A stretch of 18,914 bases of DNA from an uncultured Bacillota bacterium (GTDB lineage: Bacteria > Bacillota > Limnochordia > Limnochordales > ZCTH02-B6): NCBI GenBank assembly GCA_937916565.1, contig CALFSR010000036.1:1-18914 (forward strand). The letters run 5' to 3'. Positions within the stretch are counted from its first letter, which is position 1. The number at the start of each line of letters is the position of its first letter. A program made the translations under genes and the position numbers. Under the pieces are notes generated by a model. That model made no database searches. It had not been told where the DNA came from and was given only the letters and a program-made list of their open reading frames with translations. Of this stretch, positions 1 to 7,914 are shown piece by piece.

Positions 1-1017
1 CACTGGATGAGCGAGAGCTTCCCGGCCAACGAGATCAGCTTGCGCAGCGCAAGCCACGAGAACTTCGTCATCGTGGACACCACCGAGCCGCAGCACCGCG
101 TCATCGGGGAAACCGACCGGCTCGCGGCCATGACGATGCTGCACACGCACGCCATCTACATCCACGAGGGACAGCAGTACCTGGTGGACCGGTTGGACTG
201 GGACGAGCACCGGGCGTACGTGCACAAGGTCGACGTCGATTACTACACCGACGCCAACCTCGCCGTCACCATCCGGGTGCTGGACACGTTCCGCGAAGAC
301 CGGCAGGGGCCGCTGGAAAAGCGCTTCGGCGAGGTTATGACCGCCTGGCGGGCGACCATCTTCAAGAAGATCAAGCTGTACACCCACGAAAACGTCGGCT
401 GGGGCGAGATTCACCTGCCCGAGGACCAGATGCACACGGCCGCCTGCTGGCTGGAGGTGCCGCCGGAGGTGGCGGCCCAGTTCAAGCCCGACGAGCTCCA
501 GTCGGCGATGATCGGCACGGCGCACCTGCTCGAGTCGCTTGCGCCGGTGTTTCTCATGTGCGATCCTAAGGACCTGCGGGCGACGGTCGAAATGCGGGCG
601 CCCCAGACGCAGCGGCCGACCATCTACCTGTACGACTCGTACCCGGGCGGCATCGGGCTCGCGGAAAAGGCGTACGACCTTTCCGCCTCGCTGCTCGATG
701 CGTGTCTGCAGCAGGTGACGGGCTGCGCGTGTGAAGACGGCTGCCCGGCATGCGTCGGTCCGGAGGCCGGCGGGCGAGCGCCGACGGTGCGGCTGCTGAG
801 GGCGGCTTTGGGCCAGGCGGCGGGGACGGCGGCAGTCCCGGAAAGTGCGGCGCCTGCGCCTCCGGCAGTCCCGGCCGGTGCGACGCCTGCGCCTTCGGTA
901 GTCCCGGCCAGTGCGGCGCCTGCGCCTTCGTCAGTCCCGGCCGGTGCGGCGCCTGCGCCGGCGGCGGCCGGACTCAACGGCGCGGCGGGGGAGCCGGATC
1001 AGCGTGAACCTGCGTGA
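1..1017 (+). CDS. mrfA: MrfA/YprA-like DEAD/DEAH-box helicase, C-terminal part (5' end outside window)
   Basis: The reading frame is open to the left edge, so only the last ~338 residues are present and the helicase motor lies outside. What is seen is the DUF1998-type C-terminal region, ending in a C-x-C-x3-C-x2-C cluster (CACEDGCPAC, codons 724-753), which matches the four-cysteine zinc site of the B. subtilis MrfA (YprA) family. MrfA works with the exonuclease MrfB in repair of mitomycin C damage. The next gene is an MrfB homologue overlapping this one by 14 bp, which supports the call. After the cysteines the protein ends in an Ala/Pro tail built from four 33-bp repeats (831-962), followed by the stop at 1015-1017; such a tail is not a usual part of the family. 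Family identity is by motif and context; no helicase motif is visible here. Confidence 0.85.
   Translation, partial: HWMSESFPANEISLRSASHENFVIVDTTEPQHRVIGETDRLAAMTMLHTHAIYIHEGQQYLVDRLDWDEHRAYVHKVDVDYYTDANLAVTIRVLDTFREDRQGPLEKRFGEVMTAWRATIFKKIKLYTHENVGWGEIHLPEDQMHTAACWLEVPPEVAAQFKPDELQSAMIGTAHLLESLAPVFLMCDPKDLRATVEMRAPQTQRPTIYLYDSYPGGIGLAEKAYDLSASLLDACLQQVTGCACEDGCPACVGPEAGGRAPTVRLLRAALGQAAGTAAVPESAAPAPPAVPAGATPAPSVVPASAAPAPSSVPAGAAPAPAAAGLNGAAGEPDQREPA
831..962 (+). repeat. 33-bp tandem repeat, four units, in the mrfA tail
   Basis: Four in-phase 33-bp units start at 831, 864, 897 and 930. Each begins with a variant of GGCAGTCCCGG and encodes an 11-residue motif of the type SVPAGAAPAPS. The unit length is divisible by three, so copy-number change would keep the helicase frame. 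The array forms the extreme C-terminus after the zinc cluster, where extra residues are probably tolerated. Confidence 0.9.
987..993 (+). promoter_or_regulatory. Ribosome binding site fixing the mrfB start
   Basis: GGGGGAG lies 10 nt upstream of the GTG at 1004. It favours this GTG over the earlier in-frame ATG at 911 (inside mrfA repeats) and the later ATG at 1031. The resulting N-terminus (NLRERLRLM) also resembles the start of YprB proteins. Confidence 0.6.
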
Positions 1018-2776
1018 ACGCCTGCGCTTGATGCGGCCGGCGGCCAGGGCAGCGGCGGAGCCGTTGTCCGTACCCGGGGGGCCGTCGCCTGTACCCGGGG
1101 AGCCGTCGTCCGCGCCCGGGAAGCCGCCGTCCTTGCCCGCAGAGCCGTCGTCAACGCCCGGGCAGCCGCCGTCCTTGCCCGCAGAGCCGTCGTCCGTGCC
1201 CGCTGACCCATCGGCTAGGCCCGCTGAGCCATTCGCCATGCCCGCGCAGCCGTTGGCCACGCCCGCGGAGCCGTTGGCCATGCCCGCGCAGCCGTTGGCC
1301 ACGCCCGCGGAGCTCCTGCCCGCAACTGCGGCTCCCCTGCCCGCGGGCGATGCGGAGCTGCGCCTTGTGCCGACGCCCCTCGGGAGCGTCCTGTGCCTTG
1401 AGCGCACATTCCCCCTCGACCACGAACAGGGCCGGGTACCCCTCGGGATGTGCCTCGAAGTACCCCGGCACGGTTGGCAGCGGCTTCTGCCCGCGACGAC
1501 GTCCCGGACAGCAGTGCCGTTTGACGCGAGCGGCGCCGTCTTCGTCGACCTCGAGACGACCGGGCTTGGCCGCGGCACGGGGACGTACGCGTTTCTCGTG
1601 GGGATAGGCCGCTTTACCCGGGACGGCTTTCGCGTCCGCCAGTATTTCATGCGGAGCTATCCCGAAGAGCCCGCCGTCCTGGCCGCGGTGCGGGCGGAAC
1701 TCGAAGACGCGCAGGGGCTCATCACCTTCAACGGGCGCACCTTTGACTGGCCGCTCCTGGAAACGCGGGCGACCCTCAACCGCATGCGGCTTCCGTACCT
1801 ACCCCATCTCGACCTGCTGCATCCTGCCCGCCGGGTGTGGCGGCCCGTCACCGACAGCTGCCGGCTGGGAGATCTTGAGGCGGCCGTGCTCGGCCTTGAG
1901 CGCCACGACGACGTGCCCGGCGCGCTCATCCCACAGCTCTACTTCAACTACGTGCGCACCGGCGATGCCCGGCCTCTAGCCGGCGTCTTTGAGCACAACC
2001 GGCTGGACATCGTTTCCATGGCGGCCATGGCGGGCTACCTCGGCCATGCGGCTGCCGCTCCCCTTCACGCACGGCCGGCAGGTGCGCCGCTGTCCGGGGT
2101 GGAACTGCTTTCGTTGGGCCGGCTCTTGCTTGATCGCGAGCAGGTGGACGAGGCCATCGCCTGCTTCCGGGAGGCGCTGCAGCGGGGCGTTTCCCACGGC
2201 TTGCGCCGGGAGGCATACAAGATGCTGGCCGTGGCGTACCGCCGCTGGCCGGGGGCTTCGACCCGGGCGACGGGGACGGCGGCAGCCTCCATACCGGCCA
2301 CCGGAGCAGCTGCAGCGTGCACTCCGGCCGCCGGGACAGCGGCACCGTGCACCCCGACCACGGGGACATCGGCACCGCCCACCCCGGTCACTGGGACAGC
2401 GGCACCGTGCACCCCGACCACGGGGACAGCGACTCCGCCCACCCCGGTCACTGGGGCGGCAGCACCGCCTGCGAATCCCGATCCCCGGATCGCGGTGCTT
2501 CATGACTGGGTCCGGGAGGACAGCTGGTCCACCTGGCCTTGTGTGGAACTGGCCAAGTACTACGAACACAAGGTGCGGGACCTGCATGCGGCCCGGGCGT
2601 GGACGTTGCGGGCCATTGAGCTCGTGCAGCGCCGCCGGGCGCTGAGGGGCTTGAGTGCCGCCGCCGCCCGAAGCGCGGCCGAACGAGAGCTTGAGGAACT
2701 CCTGCACCGCCTGCGACGCATCGAAGCCAAGCTGGCCGGCCGGCCGTGGACCGGGCGGGCGGCGCCCAGGGGCTGA
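1004..2776 (+). CDS. mrfB: MrfB/YprB-like DEDD exonuclease with TPR-like C-terminus and two repeat inserts
   Basis: Predicted metal-dependent 3'-5' exonuclease partner of the upstream MrfA helicase in DNA-damage repair. The RNase H-like core shows VDLETTGL (D182, E184), FNGRTFDWPLL (D248) and HNRLDI (H331, D335), giving the four acidic residues of the DEDD superfamily. A TPR-like region follows (about 380-415 and 495-560) and then a charged helix. The GTG start at 1004 overlaps mrfA by 14 bp, so the two are probably translationally coupled. At 590 residues it is much longer than B. subtilis YprB (about 410). Most of the excess is two low-complexity inserts: residues 19-109 (21-bp repeats) between the N-terminal helix and the nuclease, and residues 417-486 (30-bp repeats) inside the TPR part. 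The catalytic core looks intact, so the protein is probably functional. Confidence 0.88.
   Translation: MNLRERLRLMRPAARAAAEPLSVPGGPSPVPGEPSSAPGKPPSLPAEPSSTPGQPPSLPAEPSSVPADPSARPAEPFAMPAQPLATPAEPLAMPAQPLATPAELLPATAAPLPAGDAELRLVPTPLGSVLCLERTFPLDHEQGRVPLGMCLEVPRHGWQRLLPATTSRTAVPFDASGAVFVDLETTGLGRGTGTYAFLVGIGRFTRDGFRVRQYFMRSYPEEPAVLAAVRAELEDAQGLITFNGRTFDWPLLETRATLNRMRLPYLPHLDLLHPARRVWRPVTDSCRLGDLEAAVLGLERHDDVPGALIPQLYFNYVRTGDARPLAGVFEHNRLDIVSMAAMAGYLGHAAAAPLHARPAGAPLSGVELLSLGRLLLDREQVDEAIACFREALQRGVSHGLRREAYKMLAVAYRRWPGASTRATGTAAASIPATGAAAACTPAAGTAAPCTPTTGTSAPPTPVTGTAAPCTPTTGTATPPTPVTGAAAPPANPDPRIAVLHDWVREDSWSTWPCVELAKYYEHKVRDLHAARAWTLRAIELVQRRRALRGLSAAAARSAAERELEELLHRLRRIEAKLAGRPWTGRAAPRG
1057..1329 (+). 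repeat. 21-bp tandem repeat, 13 units, in the mrfB N-terminal linker
   Basis: Thirteen units of exactly 21 bp start at 1057, the last at 1309 being degenerate. Typical units read GGAGCCGTTGGCC followed by a variable triplet and GCCCGC. They encode a 7-residue Pro/Ala motif (PAEPLAM, PAQPLAT). From 1225 to 1308 two variants alternate, giving a 42-bp higher-order unit. The array separates the N-terminal helix from the nuclease domain. Confidence 0.9.
2251..2460 (+). repeat. 30-bp tandem repeat, seven units, in the mrfB TPR region
   Basis: Seven 30-bp units start at 2251, 2281, 2311, 2341, 2371, 2401 and 2431; the first is degenerate. They encode 10-residue motifs such as AAPCTPTTGT and SAPPTPVTGT, which alternate over the last four units as a 60-bp dimer. 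The copies at 2341 and 2401 are nearly identical, suggesting recent duplication. The array lies between two TPR-like helical segments. Confidence 0.9.
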
Positions 2777-3003
2777 ACGCCCTGGACAGGAATTGCCAGG
2801 ACAAGACTGCCCTGACAACTGCTGCAAGAAGTCCCGGGACAAATCGGGATAAACGTCTCTTCCGGCGTTTCGCCTTGGCTGCGATAACAAAAGTAAGGAC
2901 AGCGGCGCTGGAGCCTCCCCCCAACGGGCGTCCCCCAAGCGCCGGCGGTAACCCGCCCACGGCCGCTCCGACGTCGCCGGCCGGGGCCTAGGAGGTGTCA
3001 AAC
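2777..3003 (+). repeat. mrfB-doxX gap with a weak ~15-bp degenerate repeat
   Basis: No gene is seen in these 227 bp. Directly after the mrfB stop, about three imperfect ~15-bp copies of a GCCnGGACAnGA-like motif run from 2779 to 2822. No convincing terminator or promoter was recognised. The last bases carry the strong ribosome binding site of the next gene. Confidence 0.3.
2990..2997 (+). promoter_or_regulatory. Ribosome binding site fixing the doxX start
   Basis: AGGAGGTG is a near-perfect Shine-Dalgarno sequence 6 nt upstream of the ATG at 3004. An in-frame GTG at 2995 lies inside this site, so the true start is the ATG. Confidence 0.85.
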
Positions 3004-3540
3004 ATGGCAAGAACTGTCGAAGTACCGGAAAACAAACTCGCTCTAGAACTGTTCGCAACAACTCGTTTCTCGTGGCTGTGGACGATTCTCCGGGTGTATC
3101 TCGGCTGGACATGGCTCAGCTCCGGCTGGGGCAAGTTCGGCAACCCGGCCTGGATGGAAACGGGCGCGGCCCTGCGGGGCTTCTTCTCCAGCGCCGTGCA
3201 GATCGAGCCGTCCGCCCGCATCGCGTTTGACTGGTACCGCAGCTTCATCCAGTTCCTGCTGGACGGCGGCCACTACACCTGGTTCGCCAAGCTGGTCGTG
3301 TTCGGCGAGATCCTGGTGGGCCTCGCGCTGATCCTCGGCGCCTTCACCGGCATCGCCGCCTTCTTTGGCGGGTTCATGAACTTCAACTTCATGATGGCCG
3401 GAACCGCCAGCACCAACCCGCTCTTGTACACCATCTCCATCCTGCTCATGCTGGCGTGGAAGGTGGCCGGCTACTACGGCCTCGACCGGTGGCTCCTTCC
3501 CAAGCTGGGCACGCCGTGGGGACGCGTCAAGAGCAGGTGA
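3004..3540 (+). CDS. DoxX-family integral membrane protein
   Basis: The 178-residue protein starts at the ATG behind a strong AGGAGGTG site. It has about four hydrophobic segments: residues ~20-42, with the DoxX-like GWGKF motif just after; ~95-118 (VVFGEILVGLALILGAFTG); ~119-135; and ~140-160. The C-terminus is basic. This matches the DoxX/SURF4-like fold, whose members include subunits of thiosulfate:quinone oxidoreductase and DoxX partners in thiol or redox stress. No partner oxidoreductase subunit lies beside it, so a specific reaction cannot be assigned. It sits 7 bp upstream of the GNAT/acyl-CoA synthetase fusion gene and is probably co-transcribed with it. Confidence 0.8.
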   Translation: MARTVEVPENKLALELFATTRFSWLWTILRVYLGWTWLSSGWGKFGNPAWMETGAALRGFFSSAVQIEPSARIAFDWYRSFIQFLLDGGHYTWFAKLVVFGEILVGLALILGAFTGIAAFFGGFMNFNFMMAGTASTNPLLYTISILLMLAWKVAGYYGLDRWLLPKLGTPWGRVKSR

Positions 3541-3547
3541 CGGGGCC

Positions 3548-6430
3548 GTGACGGGCGCCCGTTACCCGCTGCCCATCCCCCAAGCATCCTACTTGGACGG
3601 TCCGATCCTTCTGCGGGACGGGCGCCCGGCGCACCTGCGCCGCGCTCGTCCCGCCGATCTTCCGGCCGTGCAGGCGCTGCTGACGCGCACCTCCGACACG
3701 GCCCGCTTCTTCCGGTTCTTCCACGGTGTCGCCGCCGGCGACCCGGAAGCGGCCCGGCGCCTCATCGCCCCCGGCAACGAACAGAGCGGCCTAAGCCTCG
3801 TCGTCACCGTCGGCCCGCAAGGCCAGGAGCAACTGGTCGCCGTCGGCAGCTACAGCCACACCCACCGGCCCGACGTGGCTGAAGTCGCGTTTCTCGTCGA
3901 AGACGCCTACCAGGGCCGCGGCATCGGAACGCTGCTTCTCGAGCGACTGGCCATGGCCGCGCTCGAGCAGGGCCTCACGGCGCTGGAAGCCTTCGTCATG
4001 GGCGAGAACACGGACATGCTGAGCGTGTTCGCCGCCAGCGGTTTCACCGTCGAGCAAGGCCCGAGCGCCGACGGATGGTACATCCAGCTCCCCCTCGCGC
4101 CCACGGAAGCCGGCGTCCGGCAGATGGAAACACGCGACCGCATCGCCACCCGGGCGTCGCTCTACCCGTTCTTTCACCCGCGCGCCGTGGCGGTCATCGG
4201 CGCGTCCCGGGACCCAAGCAGCGTCGGCTACCAGGTGCTGGCCAACCTCATCACGTCCCACTACCAGGGTCCGGTCTACCCCGTGAACCCGAAGGCGCGG
4301 TTTGTCATGTCCGTGCCCGCCTACCCGTCGGTGCTCGACATCCCCGGCCCCGTCGACCTGGCCGTCGTCGCCGTGCCGCCCCGGGCCGTGATGGAAGTGG
4401 CCGCCCAGTGCGCCCAGAAAGGCGTGCGGGCCCTCATCGTCCTCACCGCCGGTTTCGCCGAAACCGGGCCTGAAGGCGCCGAGGCGCAAAAGCGGCTGCT
4501 CGACTTCGTGCGGGGCTCGGGCATGCGCATGATCGGCCCCAACTGCCTAGGCATCATCAACTGCCACCCTGACGTGCAGATGAACGCCACCTTCTCCGTG
4601 ACGCCCGTGCGGCCTGGAAACCTGGCCATGTCGTCGCAGAGCGGCGCCTTGGGGCTTGCGGCGCTCGAATACGCCCATGAGCTCGGCATCGGCCTGTCTT
4701 CGTTCGCCAGCATCGGCAACAAGGCCGACGTCTCGGGCAACGACCTGCTCCAGTGGTGGGAGGAGGACGAGCAGACCAAGGCCATCCTGCTCTACCTGGA
4801 GTCCTTTGGAAACCCGCGCCGCTTCGCCCGCCTGGCCCGGCGCGTCGGCCGCCGCAAGCCGATTGTGGCCGTCAAGGGCGGGCGCACCCCGGCCGGGCAG
4901 CGCGCCGCCGGCTCTCACACCGCCGCGCTGGCCACCGACGACGCCGTCGTCGACGCCTTGTTCCGCCAGTCCGGCGTCATCCGCACCCGCACGCTCCAGG
5001 AGATGTTTGACGTGGCGGCGCTGCTCGCCCACCAGCCGCTGCCCAAGGGAAACCGGGTCGCCATCCTGACCAACGCCGGAGGGCCTGCGATCCTGTGCGC
5101 GGACACGTGCGAAGGCGAGGGGCTCGTGCTGCCGCCGCTGCCCCCGGACGTGCAGGCGCGCCTGCGGGCCTTGCTGCCGCCTGCGGCCAGCGTCGCCAAC
5201 CCCGTGGACATGATTGCCGGCGCCACGGCGGACACGTACCGCCGGTGCTTGGAGATCCTGCTCGAGAGCGACGCTTGTGATGCCGTTATCGTGATCTGCG
5301 TGCCGACCCGGGCCGCCGTCGTACCTGACGTAGCGGCTGCAGTAGCCGCCGCCCGGGCCAAGGCCCCGGACAAGCCGGTGCTCGGCTGCTTCATGACCTC
5401 GCAGCCTACCGCCCGACTGGCGGTGGCCGCCCCGCCGGCCACCCACTCCAGCGCCCAGCCAACCACCCGGCTGGCGACCCTGTCGGCCACCCATCCAGCC
5501 GAGCCGCCCACCGGGCCAACCGGGCCAACCGCCTTGCCGGCCACCCACGCAACCACCCAGGCAGCCATCCCCCCGGCCGCCCAGCCGGCGGGCGCCGCTC
5601 CCGAACCCGGATTCCGGCCCATCTACCGCTTCCCGGAATCGGCCGCGTTCGCGCTGGCCCGCGCCGCCCGCTACTCGGCGTGGCGCGACGCACCGCTCGG
5701 CACCATCCCGGCGCTGCCGGACATCGATGTAGCCGCCGGACGGACCGTCATCCGGGAGGCCCGGCAGCGGGGAGGCGGGTGGCTCCTCCCTCCGGAAGTT
5801 GGCCGGCTGCTCGAAGCCTTCGGGCTACCCCGACCGGCGGCTCGGTTCGCTTGCAACGAGGAAGAAGCCGTCGCCGCGGCGGAGGAGCTCGGCTATCCCG
5901 TCGCCGTCAAGCTTGCCTCGGCCACACTGGTGCACAAGACCGAATGGCACGGCGTCCACCTCAACATTAGCGGCGCGGCGGGAGTGCGCCGGGCCGTGCG
6001 TCTCATGCGGGATACGCTCGAGCGTCAGGGCATGCTCGACGCCATGGCCGGCGTGCTCGTCCAAGAGATGGCGCCGCCCGGCGTCGACACCTTCGTCGGC
6101 GTCACCCAGGACCCCACGTTTGGCCCCGTCATCGCCTTCGGGCTAGGCGGCACAGCCGTCGAAGTGCTCGGCGACGTCGTGTTTCGCATCACACCCCTCA
6201 CCGACCGGGACGCCCACGACATGATCCGCTCCATCCGGGGCTACCGGCTGCTTGATGGTTTTCGCGGCCAGCCCCCTGCCGACGTGGCAGCCGCTGCGGA
6301 CGTCCTCCTGCGGCTGTCCCGCATGGTTGAGGAACTCCCCGACATCGTCACCGTCGACTTGAACCCCGTCCGCCTCATGGAAACCGGCCAGGGCGCCCTC
6401 GTCCTCGACGCCCGCGTCCGGGTGCACTGA
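3548..6430 (+). CDS. PatA-like fusion: N-terminal GNAT acetyltransferase + ADP-forming acyl-CoA synthetase
   Basis: The 960-residue protein starts at GTG, 7 bp after the DoxX stop. Domains in order: GNAT acetyltransferase (~20-185) with the acetyl-CoA loop QGRGIG at 122-127; CoA-binding Rossmann domain (~205-300, VAVIGASRDPSSVGYQV); succinyl-CoA-ligase-like domains (~300-610, SQSGALG); a Pro/Ala/Thr-rich linker (~617-685) made of degenerate repeats; and a C-terminal ATP-grasp domain (~735-960, VAVKLASATLVHKTEW). GNAT/ACD fusions are the Pat family of protein lysine acyltransferases that control acyl-CoA synthetases. The usual Salmonella order places GNAT last; the N-terminal placement resembles Streptomyces PatA. 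The GSHTAAL motif retains the histidine (H457) that is phosphorylated in active ADP-forming synthetases, so real ligase activity is possible. Function could be regulatory acylation, acyl-CoA/ATP metabolism, or both. Confidence 0.85.
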   Translation: MTGARYPLPIPQASYLDGPILLRDGRPAHLRRARPADLPAVQALLTRTSDTARFFRFFHGVAAGDPEAARRLIAPGNEQSGLSLVVTVGPQGQEQLVAVGSYSHTHRPDVAEVAFLVEDAYQGRGIGTLLLERLAMAALEQGLTALEAFVMGENTDMLSVFAASGFTVEQGPSADGWYIQLPLAPTEAGVRQMETRDRIATRASLYPFFHPRAVAVIGASRDPSSVGYQVLANLITSHYQGPVYPVNPKARFVMSVPAYPSVLDIPGPVDLAVVAVPPRAVMEVAAQCAQKGVRALIVLTAGFAETGPEGAEAQKRLLDFVRGSGMRMIGPNCLGIINCHPDVQMNATFSVTPVRPGNLAMSSQSGALGLAALEYAHELGIGLSSFASIGNKADVSGNDLLQWWEEDEQTKAILLYLESFGNPRRFARLARRVGRRKPIVAVKGGRTPAGQRAAGSHTAALATDDAVVDALFRQSGVIRTRTLQEMFDVAALLAHQPLPKGNRVAILTNAGGPAILCADTCEGEGLVLPPLPPDVQARLRALLPPAASVANPVDMIAGATADTYRRCLEILLESDACDAVIVICVPTRAAVVPDVAAAVAAARAKAPDKPVLGCFMTSQPTARLAVAAPPATHSSAQPTTRLATLSATHPAEPPTGPTGPTALPATHATTQAAIPPAAQPAGAAPEPGFRPIYRFPESAAFALARAARYSAWRDAPLGTIPALPDIDVAAGRTVIREARQRGGGWLLPPEVGRLLEAFGLPRPAARFACNEEEAVAAAEELGYPVAVKLASATLVHKTEWHGVHLNISGAAGVRRAVRLMRDTLERQGMLDAMAGVLVQEMAPPGVDTFVGVTQDPTFGPVIAFGLGGTAVEVLGDVVFRITPLTDRDAHDMIRSIRGYRLLDGFRGQPPADVAAAADVLLRLSRMVEELPDIVTVDLNPVRLMETGQGALVLDARVRVH
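5401..5590 (+). repeat. Degenerate low-complexity repeats in the acyl-CoA synthetase linker
   Basis: This GC-rich stretch has recurring CGGCCACCCA and CCAACC(G/A)CC motifs, with an approximate 15-bp step and three better-spaced GGCCACCCA copies. It encodes a Pro/Ala/Thr/His-rich segment between the ligase-like domain and the ATP-grasp domain. The period is much less regular than in the other arrays, suggesting an old, decayed array. Confidence 0.6.
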
Positions 6431-6609
6431 TTCTTCGCATCCACTGATTCGGCGGGTCCACCGGTTCAGCGGGGCCACCGAGTCGGCGGGGCCACTGAGT
6501 CGGCGGGTCCACCGAGTCGGCGGGGCCACCGAGTCGGCGGGTCCACCGAGTCGGCGGGGCCATCGAGTCGGCGGGGCCATCGATTTAGCGGGTCCACCGG
6601 TTCGGCTGC
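6423..6609 (+). repeat. 17-bp tandem repeat, ten clear units, beginning at the patA-like stop codon
   Basis: Ten exact-length 17-bp units run from 6440 to 6609, consensus (T/G)CCACCGAGTCGGCGGG. The variants starting TCC and GCC alternate over part of the array, giving a 34-bp higher-order unit. One further 17-bp block (6423-6439), which contains the TGA at 6428-6430, matches the first unit at 12 of 17 positions. The array therefore seems to have grown from the end of the gene. 17 bp is not divisible by three, as expected outside coding sequence. Confidence 0.9.
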
Positions 6610-6701
6610 TTCGCCAGCTCCACCTGTTCGCGGCGCCCAGTGCTTCATTGGGGACCGCTCTTCGGTGTCCGTTGCATCGCTGCTCCCACTGCTTCTCGGG
6701 G

Positions 6702-6844
6702 TAGACCCGGTTCGCCTGGTCCACTGCCTCGCCGGGCAGACCTGGTTCGCCGGGCAGACCTGGTTCGCCGGGTGGACCTGGTTCGCCGGGTGAACCTGGT
6801 TCGCCGGGTGGACCTGGTTCGCCGGGTGGACCAGCGTCCAGTCC
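6702..6844 (+). repeat. 18-bp tandem repeat between patA-like and SDR genes
   Basis: About eight units run here, consensus TGGACCTGGTTCGCCGGG, with clear 18-bp copies at 6737, 6755, 6773, 6791 and 6809. The block at 6720-6736 is 17 bp long and matches the 17-bp array unit at 6440 closely (TCCACTG...CGGG), so the two arrays appear related. The 92 bp between them hold scattered fragments of the same motif. GGTTC can pair with the following GGACC or GAACC, giving weak RNA hairpins. No gene is seen from 6431 to 7068. Confidence 0.88.
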
Positions 6845-7068
6845 CCGAGGGTCAGCCGCCCCGCGCCAACTGAGGGCATTCGCGCCCGGCGCTGCGGGAC
6901 AATGGGCCGTACCAGCCGGTTTCCATACGGGCGACAATAGGGACGGCAGGTGGACACCAACCAGGTACGGTTTCCAGGGCGGGAACACTAGCCACGGCCG
7001 GTACGGCTGTCCATGACACGCACGACGTCCGACAAGAACGCTACAAGCAAGCGAGGAGGAATGCAACC

Positions 7069-7842
7069 ATGAACAATGGATGGGCCAAAGGCAAAGTCGC
7101 CATCGTGACCGGAGCTTCGGCAGGGATTGGCCGCGCCACCGCACTGGCCTTTGCCCGGGAGGGCGCCTCGGTGCTCGTCGCCGACATCAACGTGGCGGGC
7201 GGCGAAGAAACCGTCCGACTCATTCGCGAAGCCGGCGGTACCGCTGAGTTCATGCAGGTGGACGTCACCAACGACGAGCAGGTGGCTGCGATGGTGCAGA
7301 AGGCCGTCGAGTTCTTCGGCGGCGTGGACTATGCGTTCAACAACGCCGGCATCGAGGGCGCGCTGGCACCTACGCACGAGTATCCGGAAGAAGCCTGGCG
7401 GCGGGTCATCGACATCAACCTGACCGGCGTCTGGCGCTGCATGAAGCACCAGATCCCCGAGATGCTGAAGCGCGGCGGCGGGGCCATCGTCAACTGCGCG
7501 TCTATCCTGGGGCTTGTGGGCTTTGCCAACGCTCCGGCGTACACTGCCGCCAAGCACGGCGTCGTCGGGCTGACCAAGGCCGCGGCGCAGGAATATGCGG
7601 AGCTCGGCCTGCGGGTCAACGCCGTCTGCCCGGGCTTCATCGAGACCCCGATGGTCATGGAGCGCGGCGTGCAACTGGGCAAGGACAAGGCGGCCTACGC
7701 CCAGGTGGCCGGCTTGCACCCCATGAACCGCCTCGGAAAGCCGGAGGAAATCGCCGAGGCGGTGCTGTGGCTCTGCTCGCCCAAGGCGTCTTTCGTCACG
7801 GGCTACGCACTTGCGGTCGACGGGGGCTACGTGAGCAAGTAG
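7069..7842 (+). CDS. Classical short-chain dehydrogenase/reductase (SDR)
   Basis: The 257-residue protein has every hallmark of a classical SDR. These are the cofactor loop TGASAGIG (residues 14-21), NNAG at 91-94, catalytic S145, and Y158-x3-K162, plus the terminal region (SPKASFVTGYALAVDGGY) that completes the fold. The acidic residue at the end of beta-2 (VLVADIN) suggests NAD(H) rather than NADP(H). The ATG at 7069 follows GAGGAGGA at 7053-7060. The gene stands alone, with a repeat-filled gap upstream and a strong terminator 37 bp downstream, so it is probably monocistronic. The substrate cannot be read; 3-oxoacyl reductases and sugar or alcohol dehydrogenases share these motifs. Confidence 0.92.
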   Translation: MNNGWAKGKVAIVTGASAGIGRATALAFAREGASVLVADINVAGGEETVRLIREAGGTAEFMQVDVTNDEQVAAMVQKAVEFFGGVDYAFNNAGIEGALAPTHEYPEEAWRRVIDINLTGVWRCMKHQIPEMLKRGGGAIVNCASILGLVGFANAPAYTAAKHGVVGLTKAAAQEYAELGLRVNAVCPGFIETPMVMERGVQLGKDKAAYAQVAGLHPMNRLGKPEEIAEAVLWLCSPKASFVTGYALAVDGGYVSK

Positions 7843-7878
7843 ACCAAGTAGACGGCGACACCGAGGTTCCATGCAGGC

Positions 7879-7914
7879 AAACGGCGGAGCGGGGCTCCAC
7901 CCGCTCCGCCGTTT
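7879..7914 (+). terminator. Rho-independent terminator of the SDR gene
   Basis: A perfect 15-bp stem (AAACGGCGGAGCGGG at 7879-7893 with CCCGCTCCGCCGTTT at 7900-7914) closes a 6-nt loop. CCTTTA follows, on top of the TTT at the stem end. It lies 37 bp after the SDR stop codon. Confidence 0.92.

Noticed and set aside
911..1003. Earlier ATG at 911 as the start of the mrfB gene
   Set aside because: It would add 31 Arg-rich residues encoded by the mrfA repeat tail in another frame. The GTG at 1004 has a good ribosome binding site and a family-like N-terminus.
6143..7144. - strand open frame (333 codons) with a collagen-like Gly-x-Pro stretch
   Set aside because: The collagen-like pattern is only the 18-bp array read backwards. 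The frame overlaps the end of the acyltransferase gene and the start of the SDR gene, and there is no credible ribosome binding site.
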